Shown here: positions 9,176-20,940 of the stretch, piece after piece
How the letters are laid out: each line of letters begins with the position of its first letter
Numbering within the stretch: position 1 is the first letter of the stretch
DNA from: Paraburkholderia rhynchosiae
Lineage (GTDB): Bacteria > Pseudomonadota > Gammaproteobacteria > Burkholderiales > Burkholderiaceae
Length of the DNA stretch: 64,000 nt
Assembly (NCBI RefSeq): GCF_002879865.1
Contig: NZ_PNXY01000005.1
Span: 124,001-188,000, forward strand
Reading direction: 5' to 3'
The notes under the pieces: generated by a model
What the model was told of the DNA's origin: nothing
The model's input: only the letters and a program-made list of their open reading frames with translations
The model's database searches: none
Translations under genes and position numbers: made by a program

Positions 9176-9670
9176 ATGATTCTGATCGCAATGGGCGTGT
9201 CGGGCGCCGGCAAGACGAGAATTGGCGAGATGCTGGCCGAGCGCCTGCACTGCGCGTTCACCGACGGCGACGCGTTTCACAGCGCCGCCAACAAGGAGAA
9301 GATGCACCACGGCATTCCGCTCACCGACGAAGACCGGTGGCCGTGGCTGAAAACTATCCGCGCCGCGATCGAAGAAAAGCAGAAGGCGGGCGAGACGGCG
9401 GTGTTCACCTGTTCGTCGCTGAAGCGCTCGTATCGCGACATCTTGCGCGACGGCGACAAGGACGTGTGCTTCGTTTATCTCAAGGGCTCGCGCCAGTTGC
9501 TTGAAGAGCGACTGACCACGCGTACAGGCCATTTCTTCGATCCGTCGCTGCTGCAAAGCCAGCTGGATACGCTCGAAGAACCGGACTCGGAGGAGGCGAT
9601 TACGGTGAGCATCGAACTGTCGCCGGAACAGATCGTCGACGACGTGTTAAAGCAGGTCGAGCAGCGGTAA
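9176..9670 (+). CDS. gntK: Gluconokinase
   Basis: A 164-residue cytoplasmic P-loop kinase that phosphorylates gluconate to 6-phosphogluconate, the substrate of the Edd encoded just upstream. Walker A is GVSGAGKT at residues 7-14. DGDAFH (about 31), DEDRWPWL (about 53) and VFTCSSLKRSYRDILR (about 80) are typical of the GntK/shikimate-kinase-like family. The ATG at 9176 is 10 bp after the permease stop, with AAGGAG at 9164-9169; a TTG at 9173 is rejected as start. With the permease it feeds the Entner-Doudoroff genes. Confidence 0.95.
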   Translation: MILIAMGVSGAGKTRIGEMLAERLHCAFTDGDAFHSAANKEKMHHGIPLTDEDRWPWLKTIRAAIEEKQKAGETAVFTCSSLKRSYRDILRDGDKDVCFVYLKGSRQLLEERLTTRTGHFFDPSLLQSQLDTLEEPDSEEAITVSIELSPEQIVDDVLKQVEQR

Positions 9671-9696
9671 CTTGCTAGCTCGCTGTTCGGATGTAG

Positions 9697-9722
9697 AAAA
9701 GCCGCTCCATGGAGCGGCTTTT
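9697..9722. terminator. Bidirectional terminator between gntK and purB
   Basis: AAAAGCCGCTCCATGGAGCGGCTTTT is one uninterrupted palindrome (stem AAAAGCCGCTCC) with T runs on both sides, placed between convergent genes. Confidence 0.9.
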
Positions 9723-9772
9723 CTTTTGCCTCGAGGAACAACCAGCGAGGCACGTAATGCTTGCAGCAGCAG

Positions 9773-11743
<1,971 letters not shown>

Positions 11744-12700
11744 ATGGAACTGAAATGGCTCGAAGACTTCGTTTCGCTCGCGGAAACGCGTAGTTTCAGC
11801 CGCTCGGCTGAATTGCGTCATGTCACGCAGCCGGCGTTTTCGCGGCGCATTCAGGCGCTCGAGGCGTGGCTCGGCACCGAACTGATCGACCGCTCGGTTT
11901 ATCCGACGCGGCTCACGGCGGCGGGTCAGGTATTCAACGAGCAGGCGCTCGCGATGCTCTCGCAGTTTCACGAGGCCCGCGCGCTGTTACGCGGCCATAC
12001 AGCGACGCCGCAAGCGACCATCGAATTCGCCGTGCCTCACACGCTGTCGCTCACCTATTTCCCGCGCTGGCTGCAACGCATCGAGGCGCAGATGGGCCCG
12101 ATCCATACGCGATTGCGCGCGCTCAACGTGCACGATGCGGCGTTGTCGCTAGTGGAAGGCGGTTGCGATCTGATGATGGGTTATCACCATCCGAGTCATC
12201 CGGTCGCGCTCGATCCCGCCCGCTATGACATGCTGACGCTCGGCAACGAGCCGATCAGCCCGTTCTCCGCGCCCGGGCGAGCAGGGCGGCCCCGGCACAC
12301 GTTGCCGGGCACGGCCGAAGCGCCCACGCCTTATCTGTCGTACACACCGAACGCCTATTTGGGCCGCATGACGGAGGTGATTCTCGCCAACGCGCCCGAG
12401 CGCCTGTATCTGGACCGCCTCTATGAAACCGATATGGCCGAGGGTCTCAAGGCGATGGCGCTGGCGGGCCACGGCATCGCCTTTCTGCCGCACAGCGCGG
12501 TGGACGACGCGGTCGCCGACGGCAAGTTGATCCGTCTCGACCGTGCGACGCGCGGCACGCCCGAAGGCCAGCTCACGCTCACCATGGAGATACGTCTCTA
12601 CCGCGATAAACTGGCGGCAAAAAGCGACGATGCTCGGCAGATACTCGTGAGGCAGTTGTGGGACGTGGTGTCGGAAGAACTGGCGCGCGGCGGCGCCTGA
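11744..12700 (+). CDS. LysR-family regulator, HypT/YjiE-like
   Basis: A 318-residue LysR-type regulator. The winged HTH occupies residues 1-60 (MELKWLEDFVSLAETRSFSR, then QPAFSRRIQALEAWLGTELIDR), followed by a substrate-binding-like domain from about 90. It resembles the HypT/YjiE branch known in E. coli as a hypochlorite-responsive regulator: the KWL-DF start, QPAFSRRIxALE and LSYTPNAYLGRM near 205 parallel that protein (recalled). It lies 140 bp upstream of glutamate dehydrogenase on the same strand, so it may regulate gdhA, itself, or a redox response. Target and inducer are not shown by the sequence. Confidence 0.8.
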   Translation: MELKWLEDFVSLAETRSFSRSAELRHVTQPAFSRRIQALEAWLGTELIDRSVYPTRLTAAGQVFNEQALAMLSQFHEARALLRGHTATPQATIEFAVPHTLSLTYFPRWLQRIEAQMGPIHTRLRALNVHDAALSLVEGGCDLMMGYHHPSHPVALDPARYDMLTLGNEPISPFSAPGRAGRPRHTLPGTAEAPTPYLSYTPNAYLGRMTEVILANAPERLYLDRLYETDMAEGLKAMALAGHGIAFLPHSAVDDAVADGKLIRLDRATRGTPEGQLTLTMEIRLYRDKLAAKSDDARQILVRQLWDVVSEELARGGA

Positions 12701-12744
12701 AAAAAACTGCCTGCCAACGACGCGAAATTGCAGCTTCCCAAACG

Positions 12745-12763
12745 TTATGCAAAAAAAACATAA
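12745..12763. promoter_or_regulatory. Inverted repeat upstream of gdhA
   Basis: TTATG, a 9-base A-rich spacer, then CATAA sit about 80 bp before the gdhA start. Spacing and symmetry would suit a LysR-type site, and a LysR gene lies immediately upstream, but the 5-bp arms are short enough to arise by chance. Confidence 0.3.
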
Positions 12764-12840
12764 TCGGATAAGGAAACGGCATTGGATTTCAAAACGGCGT
12801 TTTTCGACAATGCTGCTATTCGATCAACGCCGGAGCGTTC

Positions 12841-14154
12841 ATGTCTTCCCAGCAGCAAGTCGCAGAATCCGCCTCATCGTTGCAATCCATTCCCTCCTAT
12901 CTGAATAGCGAAGACCTCGGCCCGTGGGGTAACTACCTGCGCCAGGTCGACCGGGTCGCGCCGTACCTCGGCTCGCTGTCCCGCTGGCTCGAAACCCTGA
13001 AGCGCCCGAAGCGCATTCTGATCGTCGACGTGCCTATCGAACTCGATAACGGCACTGTCGCGCACTTCGAGGGCTACCGTGTGCAGCACAACGTGTCGCG
13101 CGGTCCGGGCAAGGGCGGCGTGCGCTATCACCAGGACGTGACGCTGTCGGAAGTGATGGCGCTGTCCGCGTGGATGTCGGTGAAGAACGCTGCGGTGAAC
13201 GTGCCTTACGGCGGCGCCAAGGGCGGCATCCGTGTCGACCCGCGCACCTTGTCGCGCGGTGAGCTGGAGCGCATGACGCGCCGCTATACGAGCGAAATCG
13301 GCATCATCATCGGACCGAATACCGACATTCCCGCGCCGGACGTGAACACGAACGAGCAGATCATGGCGTGGATGATGGACACGTACTCCATGAACCAGGG
13401 CCAAACGGCGACGGGTGTGGTGACCGGCAAGCCGATCACGCTCGGCGGATCGCTCGGCCGCCGCGAAGCGACGGGCCGCGGCGTGTTCGTGGTCGGCTGC
13501 GAAGCGGCGCGCCGCATTGGCTTCGATATCGAAGGCGCGCGCATTGCCGTGCAAGGCTTCGGCAACGTCGGCGGGATCGCGGCACGTCTGTTCCAGGAAG
13601 CGGGCGCGAAGGTGGTCGCGGTGCAGGATCACACCGGCTCGCTCTACAAGTCGACGGGTATCGATGCGGTCGCGCTGCTCGATCACGTGGCGAAGACGGG
13701 TGGCGTCGGTGGTTTCCCTGAAGCCGACTCGGTGACGAACGAAGAATTCTGGACGGTGGAATCGGACATCCTGATCCCGGCAGCGCTCGAAAACCAGATC
13801 ACCGAGAAGAACGCCGGCAAGATCAAGACGAAGATCGTCGTGGAAGGCGCGAACGGTCCGACCACCACGGCGGCTGACGACATCCTGCACGATCGCGGCA
13901 TCCTCGTGATTCCGGATGTAGTGGCCAACGCGGGTGGCGTTACGGTGTCTTACTTCGAGTGGGTGCAGGACTTCTCGAGCTTCTTCTGGACCGAAGACGA
14001 AATCAATCAGCGCCTCGAGCGTGTGATGCGCGAAGCGTTTGCCGCGGTGTGGCAGGTGTCGAGCGAGCAGAAGGTGTCGGTGCGGACGGCGGCATTTATC
14101 GTCGCGTGTAAGCGGATTCTGCAAGCGCGCGAAATGCGCGGCCTGTATCCCTGA
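12841..14154 (+). CDS. gdhA: Glutamate dehydrogenase (Glu/Leu/Phe/Val dehydrogenase family)
   Basis: A 437-residue hexameric-type glutamate dehydrogenase interconverting glutamate and 2-oxoglutarate plus ammonia. The catalytic-lysine segment [14 protein letters not shown] is near residues 121-134, with [13 protein letters not shown] near 158. The dinucleotide fold GFGNVGG is near 239 and is followed by VAVQDHTGS, whose acidic residue after the second strand favours NAD over [18 protein letters not shown] (about 338) and [20 protein letters not shown] (about 358) are also family blocks. Its position before the gltIJKL glutamate/aspartate transporter suggests a catabolic role: uptake and deamination of glutamate. 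Cofactor preference is inference. Confidence 0.93.
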   Translation: MSSQQQVAESASSLQSIPSYLNSEDLGPWGNYLRQVDRVAPYLGSLSRWLETLKRPKRILIVDVPIELDNGTVAHFEGYRVQHNVSRGPGKGGVRYHQDVTLSEVMALSAWMSVKNAAVNVPYGGAKGGIRVDPRTLSRGELERMTRRYTSEIGIIIGPNTDIPAPDVNTNEQIMAWMMDTYSMNQGQTATGVVTGKPITLGGSLGRREATGRGVFVVGCEAARRIGFDIEGARIAVQGFGNVGGIAARLFQEAGAKVVAVQDHTGSLYKSTGIDAVALLDHVAKTGGVGGFPEADSVTNEEFWTVESDILIPAALENQITEKNAGKIKTKIVVEGANGPTTTAADDILHDRGILVIPDVVANAGGVTVSYFEWVQDFSSFFWTEDEINQRLERVMREAFAAVWQVSSEQKVSVRTAAFIVACKRILQAREMRGLYP

Positions 14155-14235
14155 TTGTTGCTTGTAACTCGAGGAAACGGCGGGTCTGCTACCTTGCGGA
14201 TCTGCCGCGCATTTCACGTGAATGCGCATGCTTGA

Positions 14236-14256
14236 ACGCGCTCCACAAGAGCGCGT
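14236..14256 (+). other. Hairpin downstream of gdhA
   Basis: ACGCGCTC, loop CACAA, GAGCGCGT form a perfect 8-bp stem about 80 bp after the gdhA stop. No T run follows; with the next hairpin it may form a composite terminator or 3'-end structure. Confidence 0.45.
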
Positions 14257-14265
14257 GTTGCACCC

Positions 14266-14296
14266 GGCGGGCGGCATCGGATCGATGTCGCCCGCC
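14266..14296 (+). terminator. Probable gdhA terminator
   Basis: GGCGGGCG pairs with CGCCCGCC, continued inside by CATCG/CGATG, giving a 13-bp stem with one mismatch, followed by TTT. The T run is short, so efficiency is uncertain. Confidence 0.6.
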
Positions 14297-14439
14297 TTTG
14301 CATATCAGGAAACGTTGACCGACTACGCGAAGCCGCCGCCAGGCAATAGCGGCGTACACGCAACAACAATGGTTTATAGCCATACTTTCAGAATAATTAC
14401 TTTGCTAAACTGGCGCCGTTCTTGCCAAGGAGATCAAAC

Positions 14440-15333
14440 ATGAAGGTTAAAAAAGCTGCGCTGCTGCTCGCGACTCTCGGACTGTTTACGGTTGGCGCGC
14501 ATGCGCAAGACGCTGGTACGCTGAAGAAAATCAAGGACACGGGCGTCATTTCGCTGGGCCATCGCGAATCGTCGATTCCGTTTTCTTACTACGACGACAA
14601 GCAGAACGTCATCGGTTATTCGCAGGAATTCGCGCTGAAGGTGGTCGAGGCAGTCAAGCAGAAGCTGAACATGCCGAACCTGAAAGTGAAACTGACGCCG
14701 GTCACGTCACAAAACCGTATTCCGCTGGTGCAGAACGGCACCGTCGACATGGAATGCGGCTCAACCACGAATAACGCCGAGCGCCAGCAACAAGTGGCGT
14801 TCTCGAACACGATCTTCGTGATCGGTACGCGCTTGATGACCAAGAAGGATTCGGGCATCAAGGACTGGGCCGACCTGAAGGGCAAGACGGTCGTGACGAC
14901 CGCCGGCACCACCTCCGAGCGCCTGCTTCGCAAGATGAATCAGGACAAGAGCATGGGCATGAACATCATCAGCGCGAAGGATCACGGCGAGTCGTTCCTG
15001 ACGCTGTCCACGGGTCGCGCCGCTGCGTTCATGATGGACGACGCATTGCTCGCCGGCGAGCGCGCGAAGTCGAACACACCGAACGATTTCGTGATCGTCG
15101 GCACGCCGCAGTCGCATGAAGCTTACGGCTGCATGCTGCGCAAGAACGATCCGGAGTTCAAGAAGGTCGTCGACGAGGCAATCGCGAAGGTCGAAACTTC
15201 GGGCGAAGCGGATCAGATCTACAAGAAGTGGTTCGAATCGCCGATTCCGCCGAAGGGTCTTAACCTGAACTTCCCGGAAAGCGACGACATCAAGGCGCTC
15301 TACAAGAGCCCGAATGACAAGGCAATCGATTAA
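14440..15333 (+). CDS. gltI: Glutamate/aspartate ABC transporter, periplasmic binding protein
   Basis: A 297-residue solute-binding protein of the amino-acid family. The first 22 residues are a signal peptide (Lys-rich n-region, ALLLATLGLF core, AHA cleavage site). The mature part has the SBP_bac_3 signature: GVISLGHRESSIPFSYYDDK, VIGYSQEFALKVVEAV, TVDMECGSTTNNAER, and KGKTVVTTAGTTSERLLR near 150. The ATG at 14440 has AAGGAGAT seven bases before it. It is the first gene of gltIJKL, with a perfect terminator hairpin between it and gltJ that would give more binding protein than permease. Likely ligands are L-glutamate and L-aspartate, by family and by neighbouring gdhA. Confidence 0.93.
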   Translation: MKVKKAALLLATLGLFTVGAHAQDAGTLKKIKDTGVISLGHRESSIPFSYYDDKQNVIGYSQEFALKVVEAVKQKLNMPNLKVKLTPVTSQNRIPLVQNGTVDMECGSTTNNAERQQQVAFSNTIFVIGTRLMTKKDSGIKDWADLKGKTVVTTAGTTSERLLRKMNQDKSMGMNIISAKDHGESFLTLSTGRAAAFMMDDALLAGERAKSNTPNDFVIVGTPQSHEAYGCMLRKNDPEFKKVVDEAIAKVETSGEADQIYKKWFESPIPPKGLNLNFPESDDIKALYKSPNDKAID

Positions 15334-15362
15334 ACCTTAGCTGTTTTTTTGAAACGCTGAAT

Positions 15363-15400
15363 GAAACGGAAGGGGCAACGCGCTTCTTCCGTTTCTTTTT
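15363..15400 (+). terminator. Intra-operon terminator between gltI and gltJ
   Basis: GAAACGGAAG (15363-15372) and CTTCCGTTTC (15386-15395) form a perfect 10-bp stem with a 13-base loop, followed by TTTTT. It ends only about 16 bases before the gltJ ATG, so it is probably a partial terminator setting the ratio of binding protein to permease. Confidence 0.82.
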
Positions 15401-15415
15401 GCTGGAGTCTTGGTC

Positions 15416-16156
15416 ATGTCATATCACTGGAACTGGGGCATTCTGCTGAGTCCGGTCTCCACCGGCGAGCCGACCACCTATCTGGGCTGGCTGCTGTCGG
15501 GCTTCTGGGTGACGATTACCGTGTCACTGTCGGCATGGGTGATCGCGTTGATTGTCGGTTCGTTATTTGGCGTGCTGCGCACCGTGCCGAATAAATGGGC
15601 GTCGGGCATCGGCACCGTTTATGTCGCGATTTTCCGCAATGTTCCGCTGATCGTGCAGTTCTTCATCTGGTATCTGGTGATACCGGAGTTGCTGCCGGTC
15701 TCGATGGGCACCTGGTTCAAGCAACTGCCGCCCAGCGCGCAGTTCTTCTCGTCGTCGATCATCTGTCTCGGACTCTTCACCGCTGCGCGCGTGTGCGAGC
15801 AGGTGCGCTCGGGCATCAATGCGTTGCCGCGCGCCCAGCGCGCCGCGGGTCTGGCAATGGGCTTCACGCAATGGCAGACGTATCGGTATGTGCTGCTGCC
15901 CGTCGCGTATCGGATCATCGTGCCGCCGCTTACTTCTGAGTTCCTGAACATCTTCAAGAACTCGGCGGTGGCGTCGACAATCGGCCTGCTGGATTTGTCC
16001 GCTCAGGCGCGTCAACTCGTCGACTACACGTCGCAGACGTATGAGTCGTTTATCGCAGTCACGCTGGCCTACGTGCTGATCAACCTGGTCGTGATGCAAC
16101 TGATGCGCTGGATTGAAGCCAGGACTCGGTTGCCCGGCTATATCGGAGGCAAGTGA
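15416..16156 (+). CDS. gltJ: Glutamate/aspartate ABC transporter permease GltJ
   Basis: A 246-residue inner-membrane permease (E. coli GltJ is also 246, recalled) of the HisMQ type with about five transmembrane segments. The coupling EAA-like loop is in the segment [20 protein letters not shown] near residues 139-158. The ATG at 15416 is preceded by GGAG (15404-15407); an in-frame TTG two codons upstream is not needed. Its stop overlaps the gltK start by one base (TGATG), indicating translational coupling. It forms a heterodimeric channel with GltK. Confidence 0.93.
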   Translation: MSYHWNWGILLSPVSTGEPTTYLGWLLSGFWVTITVSLSAWVIALIVGSLFGVLRTVPNKWASGIGTVYVAIFRNVPLIVQFFIWYLVIPELLPVSMGTWFKQLPPSAQFFSSSIICLGLFTAARVCEQVRSGINALPRAQRAAGLAMGFTQWQTYRYVLLPVAYRIIVPPLTSEFLNIFKNSAVASTIGLLDLSAQARQLVDYTSQTYESFIAVTLAYVLINLVVMQLMRWIEARTRLPGYIGGK

Positions 16157-16833
16157 TGCACCATTTCGACTGGAGCGGTATTCCGGGCGCACTGCCTACG
16201 TTGTGGACCGGCGCCATCGTCACGCTCAAGATCACGCTGATCGCGATCGTGATCGGCATCGTGTGGGGCACGGTTCTCGCGATTTTGCGGCTGTCGTCGT
16301 TCAAGCCTTTCGAGTGGTTCGCGAAGGGCTACGTGACGATTTTCCGTTCGATCCCGCTGGTGATGGTCCTGCTGTGGTTCTTCCTGATCGTGCCGCAGGT
16401 GCTGCAGAACGTGCTCGGGCTGTCGCCGGATATCGATATTCGTCTCGCGTCCGCGATGGTCGCATTCTCGCTGTTCGAGGCGGCGTACTATTCGGAGATC
16501 ATCCGCGCGGGTATTCAGTCCGTGCCGCGCGGGCAGGTCAACGCGTCGTTCGCGCTCGGCATGAACTACGCGCAGTCCATGCGCCTCGTGGTGCTGCCGC
16601 AGGCATTCCGCGCAATGGTGCCGCTGCTGCTCACGCAGGGCATCGTGCTGTTTCAGGATACGTCGCTCGTCTATGTGATCAGCCTCGCCGATTTCTTCCG
16701 CACCGCCACGAATATTGGCGACCGTGACGGCACGAATGTCGAAATGGTACTGTTCGCGGGCGCGTGTTATTTCGTGATCTGTGTGATCGCGTCGAGCCTC
16801 GTCAAAGGTCTTCAGAAAAAGGTCGCAAGATGA
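16156..16833 (+). CDS. gltK: Glutamate/aspartate ABC transporter permease GltK
   Basis: A 225-residue HisMQ-type permease, the partner of GltJ. Hydrophobic segments begin near residue 20 ([18 protein letters not shown]) and the EAA loop is [20 protein letters not shown] near 119-138. The start ATG overlaps the gltJ stop by one base, and its own TGA overlaps the gltL ATG by three bases (ATGA), so all three products are translationally coupled. GGAGG at 16145-16149 serves as the ribosome site. Confidence 0.93.
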   Translation: MHHFDWSGIPGALPTLWTGAIVTLKITLIAIVIGIVWGTVLAILRLSSFKPFEWFAKGYVTIFRSIPLVMVLLWFFLIVPQVLQNVLGLSPDIDIRLASAMVAFSLFEAAYYSEIIRAGIQSVPRGQVNASFALGMNYAQSMRLVVLPQAFRAMVPLLLTQGIVLFQDTSLVYVISLADFFRTATNIGDRDGTNVEMVLFAGACYFVICVIASSLVKGLQKKVAR

Positions 16834-17555
16834 TCTCTATCAAGAATGTTTCGAAGTGGTACGGCCAGTTTCAGGTGCTGACGGACTGCACGACGGAAGT
16901 CAAAAAGGGTGAAGTGGTCGTGGTGTGCGGGCCGTCGGGTTCGGGCAAGTCCACGCTGATCAAAACCGTCAACGGTCTCGAGCCGTTCCAGAAGGGCGAG
17001 ATCATCATCAACGGCCAATCGCTGACCGACAAGAAAACCAACCTGTCGAAGCTGCGCTCGAAGGTCGGCATGGTGTTCCAGCACTTCGAGCTGTTCCCGC
17101 ATCTGTCGATCGTGCAAAACCTCACGCTCGCGCAGATCAAGGTGCTCGGCCGCTCGAAGGACGAAGCGGCGGTGAAGGGCGCCAAGCTGCTCGACCGCGT
17201 CGGTCTGCGCGCCCATGCTGATAAGTTCCCGGGGCAGTTGTCGGGCGGTCAGCAACAGCGTGTGGCGATTGCCCGCGCGTTGTCGATGGACCCGATCGCC
17301 ATGCTGTTCGACGAACCGACGTCGGCGCTCGATCCGGAAATGATCAACGAAGTGCTCGACGTGATGGTCGAACTCGCGCAGGAAGGCATGACCATGATGT
17401 GCGTGACGCACGAAATGGGCTTTGCAAAGAAGGTCGCGCATCGCGTGATCTTCATGGACAAGGGCTTGATCGTGGAAGACGACCGCAAGGACGATTTCTT
17501 CGACAATCCGAAGTCGGATCGCGCGAAGGATTTTCTTGCGAAGATTCTGCACTGA
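16830..17555 (+). CDS. gltL: Glutamate/aspartate ABC transporter ATPase GltL
   Basis: A 241-residue cytoplasmic ATPase. Walker A is GPSGSGKST at residues 34-42, the Q-loop is [11 protein letters not shown] near 84, the signature is LSGGQQQR near 134 and Walker B is [11 protein letters not shown] near 158. The switch His is in [15 protein letters not shown]. This is the PAAT-type ATPase that powers the GltJK channel. Its frame is open upstream inside gltK, but [14 protein letters not shown] is the conserved start. It ends the gltIJKL operon, followed by a terminator. Confidence 0.95.
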   Translation: MISIKNVSKWYGQFQVLTDCTTEVKKGEVVVVCGPSGSGKSTLIKTVNGLEPFQKGEIIINGQSLTDKKTNLSKLRSKVGMVFQHFELFPHLSIVQNLTLAQIKVLGRSKDEAAVKGAKLLDRVGLRAHADKFPGQLSGGQQQRVAIARALSMDPIAMLFDEPTSALDPEMINEVLDVMVELAQEGMTMMCVTHEMGFAKKVAHRVIFMDKGLIVEDDRKDDFFDNPKSDRAKDFLAKILH

Positions 17556-17608
17556 GATTGCGATTGCGGCGGCGTTTCGCGTCTGATCTACCCGCCAGTG
17601 CTCCAGAG

Positions 17609-17636
17609 AAAAGCCGCCCAAAAGAGCGGCTTTTTT
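17609..17636. terminator. Terminator of gltIJKL
   Basis: AAAAGCCGC, an 8-base loop, then GCGGCTTTT with TTTTTT. It lies between the convergent gltL and amidotransferase genes and has an A run on the opposite side too. Confidence 0.85.
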
Positions 17637-17666
17637 ATTGCTGAAACGCTGTTACCCGGCCTGTGC

Positions 17667-18605
17667 TCAGGACTCGAACGCCGCGGCGTCGTCCGCCGCT
17701 TCAAGATCGACTTCGGCCTCGGCCATGGCCGGCGTGGCCGACACCGAGGCCGCTATCGTACTAGCGGAAGCGGACGCATCCAGAGCCGGATTGCGCAGCT
17801 TCTCCAGCACCGAAGCTGGCACAGGCACATTGACGCGGCCGATCACGTCGCCGTGCTGAAACATCATCAGGTCGCCGGGTTGGAAGGCGGTCCACACTTC
17901 GTTGTCGGTCAGAGGCTGCGTCGCGATCACCGCGACACGGTCTTCCGGCGTCGTGTACTTGGCGAAGTCAATGGAGACGTCCGCATCGACGAGATGCGCG
18001 GTGGAGAAGGGCCAGCGCCGCACGATGTAATGCAGGTGCGTCGAGCAATGCGCGAACAGCGCCTGGCCGTTCGACATCAGGAAATTGAACACGCCGAACT
18101 GCGTGATCTCGCGCGTGAGTGTTTCGAGCGCCGTGAAGAGTTCATTGAGCGGCGGTTGCTGCGCGCCGGGAAATGCCTTGCGCAGACCTTCGAGCAACGC
18201 GCAAAAAGCGAGCTCGCTGTCGGTCGTGCCGACTGCCTGATACACGCCCGTGAGCACCGGCGAATAAGCCTTGAGATCGCCGTTGTGCGCGAAGATCCAG
18301 TGGCGCCCCCACAGTTCGCGCATGAACGGATGGCAGTTTTCCAGCAGGATGTGCCCTTGCGTCGCCTTACGAATATGCGCGATGGTGTTCTTCGACTTGA
18401 TCGGATAGCGCTTGACCATCTCGGCGATCGGCGAGGTGGCCGACGACTGATGGTCGATGAACAGGCGGCACGCTTTGTCTTCGAAGAAGGCGATGCCCCA
18501 GCCGTCGGCATGGTGATCGGTGACGCCGCCGCGCGCCGCAAAACCGGTGAACGAGAACGTGACGTCCGTCGGCGCGGCGCAGTTCATTCCGAGAAGTTGG
18601 CACAT
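17667..18605 (-). CDS. Class II glutamine amidotransferase (YafJ/EgtC-like)
   Basis: A 312-residue protein beginning MCQLLGMNC, so Cys2 becomes the N-terminal nucleophile after Met removal, as in Ntn-type glutamine amidotransferases. Other expected blocks are DHHADGWGIAFF (about 48), HIRKATQGHILLENCHPF (about 97) and IFAHNGDLK (about 122), covering the glutaminase pocket. There is no fused synthase domain. The last about 50 residues are an Ala/Ser/Glu-rich tail. YafJ-like proteins have been linked to amidohydrolase activity, but the acceptor here is unknown. It is divergent from pyrC with a 200-bp shared upstream region. Confidence 0.85.
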   Translation of the reverse strand: MCQLLGMNCAAPTDVTFSFTGFAARGGVTDHHADGWGIAFFEDKACRLFIDHQSSATSPIAEMVKRYPIKSKNTIAHIRKATQGHILLENCHPFMRELWGRHWIFAHNGDLKAYSPVLTGVYQAVGTTDSELAFCALLEGLRKAFPGAQQPPLNELFTALETLTREITQFGVFNFLMSNGQALFAHCSTHLHYIVRRWPFSTAHLVDADVSIDFAKYTTPEDRVAVIATQPLTDNEVWTAFQPGDLMMFQHGDVIGRVNVPVPASVLEKLRNPALDASASASTIAASVSATPAMAEAEVDLEAADDAAAFES

Positions 18606-18805
18606 GTTGCGGGTAAGCCTGTGAACGGGGCGAGCCGTTACAATGATGATTTTCCAAGCATATCACCGAGCCAGAAACGCCAAATAGCAAAATTGACGTG
18701 TGTTCAGGCCGCAACACGGCGGTTTGACCTCATCCTTGGCGCATTGCTCGCGCATTTGTTCATATTCGTCGCTGCTTCCCGTTCTGCTTTCGCTCTCCTT
18801 TCGCC

Positions 18806-19876
18806 ATGAACGATTCCAACGCTTCTCCTGATCCCCGCGACTCGATCACGCTCGCCCGCCCGGATGACTGGCATTTGCACGTCCGCGACGGCGCCATGCT
18901 CGCCGCCGTGTTGCCGGACACCGCGCGCCAGTTCGGACGCGCGATCATCATGCCGAACCTGAAGCCGCCGGTCACGACCACGGCGATGGCGCAGGCGTAC
19001 CGCGAGCGGATCGTGGCCGCCATCCCGCCGGATGCGAAGTTCGAGCCGCTGATGACGCTGTATCTGACCGACAACACGCCGCCCGACGAAATCCGTCGCG
19101 CGCGCGAAAGCGGCTTCGTGCACGGCGTGAAGCTCTACCCGGCCGGGGCGACGACCAACTCGGACGCGGGCGTGACCGACATCATGAAGTGCGCGAAAAC
19201 GCTCGAAGTGATGCAGGAAACGGGCATGCCGCTGCTCGTGCATGGCGAAGTGACGGACTCGTCGATCGACCTGTTCGACCGCGAAAAGGTGTTTATCGAT
19301 CGGGTGATGACGCCGTTGCGCCGCGAGTTTCCGGCGCTGAAAGTGGTGTTCGAGCACATCACCACCAAAGACGCGGTCGACTACATCCGTGAAGCCGGCG
19401 TGGCGCCGAGCCTGCTGGGTGCGACGATCACCGCGCACCATCTGCTGTACAACCGCAATGCGATTTTCCAGGGTGGCATCCGCCCGCATTACTACTGCCT
19501 GCCGGTGCTTAAACGGGAGACGCATCGCGTAGCGCTGGTCGAGGCGGCCACGTCGGGCAATCCGCGCTTCTTCCTCGGCACCGACAGCGCGCCGCATCCG
19601 AAGGGCTTGAAGGAACATGCTTGCGGCTGCGCGGGCTGCTACACGGCGCTGCACGCGCTGGAACTCTATACGGAAGCCTTCGATAAGGCCGGCGCGTTGG
19701 ACATGCTCGAAGGCTTTGCGAGCTTCTTCGGTGCAGATTTTTACGGTCTGGCGCGCAGCGCGGAGAAGATCACGCTGCGTCGGGAAGAATGGACGCTGCC
19801 GGCCGAGCTGCCGGTCGGCGATACGCCGGTGGTGCCGCTGCGTGGCGGCGAGTCGATCGGTTGGCGGCTGGTTTGA
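18806..19876 (+). CDS. pyrC: Dihydroorotase
   Basis: A 356-residue amidohydrolase cyclising carbamoyl-aspartate to dihydroorotate, the third step of pyrimidine synthesis. Zinc ligands lie in DWHLHVRDG (residues 21-29, His23 and His25), the carboxylated Lys is in [14 protein letters not shown] (about 108), and further His ligands are in [10 protein letters not shown] (about 140) and VVFEHITTK (about 182). FLGTDSAPH near 252 carries the catalytic Asp. The size matches the short PyrC type (E. coli 348, recalled). Eleven bases separate it from the next gene, implying co-transcription. Confidence 0.95.
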   Translation: MNDSNASPDPRDSITLARPDDWHLHVRDGAMLAAVLPDTARQFGRAIIMPNLKPPVTTTAMAQAYRERIVAAIPPDAKFEPLMTLYLTDNTPPDEIRRARESGFVHGVKLYPAGATTNSDAGVTDIMKCAKTLEVMQETGMPLLVHGEVTDSSIDLFDREKVFIDRVMTPLRREFPALKVVFEHITTKDAVDYIREAGVAPSLLGATITAHHLLYNRNAIFQGGIRPHYYCLPVLKRETHRVALVEAATSGNPRFFLGTDSAPHPKGLKEHACGCAGCYTALHALELYTEAFDKAGALDMLEGFASFFGADFYGLARSAEKITLRREEWTLPAELPVGDTPVVPLRGGESIGWRLV

Positions 19877-19887
19877 GGCTTTGCTAG

Positions 19888-20940
19888 ATGCAGAGTGACG
19901 CGGCCGCGGGTGTGAGCGCAAACGACGGTGAGGGCGCAGGGGCGACTCTGGGCGCGGTAGCGGCGGCACCCGCGTCTAGTGCAGCAAGTGTCGCGAGTGC
20001 AGCAGGTGCGGCAAGTGCAGCAAGTGCGGCGACAGGCGTCGCGGCAAGCTCGGCGGCAACTGCGGCGCCAACCGCGGCTCCAGGTGCGCCGGTGCCCGAC
20101 GCGTGCCCAGACCCTGCACTGTCAAGCTTCGCCGCGATCGACTGGTCGAAGCCGTGGTTCGCGCACTTCGCCCAGCGCTGCCAGCGCTGGCAGCGTGCCG
20201 CGCTAACGAGCTACGCGGCCTTGCTGGCCGAAATGAACGCCGACGCCGATGAGACGCGCCAGACCACAGGCCGCGGCGAGCGCCTGGTGTTTATCGCACA
20301 GGACGACCTGCCACCAGGCGCGGCCTACGAGGCGCATATCGCGTCGACCGGCGGCGTGCCGACGCGCCACAATCTGCACGACTTCTTCAACGCGTCGATG
20401 TGGTTCGCCTTTCCGCGCATCAAGGCGGCGCTCAATGCGCGACAGTCGGCGGCGATCGACCTGCTGGGCGTCGGCCCGACCCGCGGCGGCGTGCGCGACG
20501 CGTTGACTCTCTTCGACGAAAACGCACTGCTGTTCGCTTGCGCCGATCCGGCTTTGAGCGCCGCGCTGCGCGGCTTCGACTGGCAGACGCTGCTCCTCGA
20601 CCGGCGCGACGCATGGGGCGTGAGCTGCGAGGTGCGCTGCTTCGGCCATGCGCTGCTGGAAAAGCTGATTGCGCCGTTCAAGGCGTGCACGGGACATGCG
20701 TGGATCGTCGAGGTGCCGTCCGCGTACTTCCAGTGGGACACCGCTGCACGCGACGCGTGGCTGGACGAGGCCGTCAGCACCGCTTTGCTGAACACCGACG
20801 CGCTGACGAGCCGGCAGTTCGCGCCGCTCCCGGTGCTGGGAATTCCGCGCTGGTGGCCCGAGAACGAGGCGCCGGCCTTTTACGACGACAAATCCGTATT
20901 CCGCTCGGGCCGGCGCGCAGATGTTAAAATCGGCGCCAGC

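Noticed and set aside
14411..14425. A sigma54-like TGGC-N8-TTGC pattern before gltI
   Set aside because: It overlaps the gltI ribosome site and would put the transcript start about 4 bases before the ATG, so it is probably chance.
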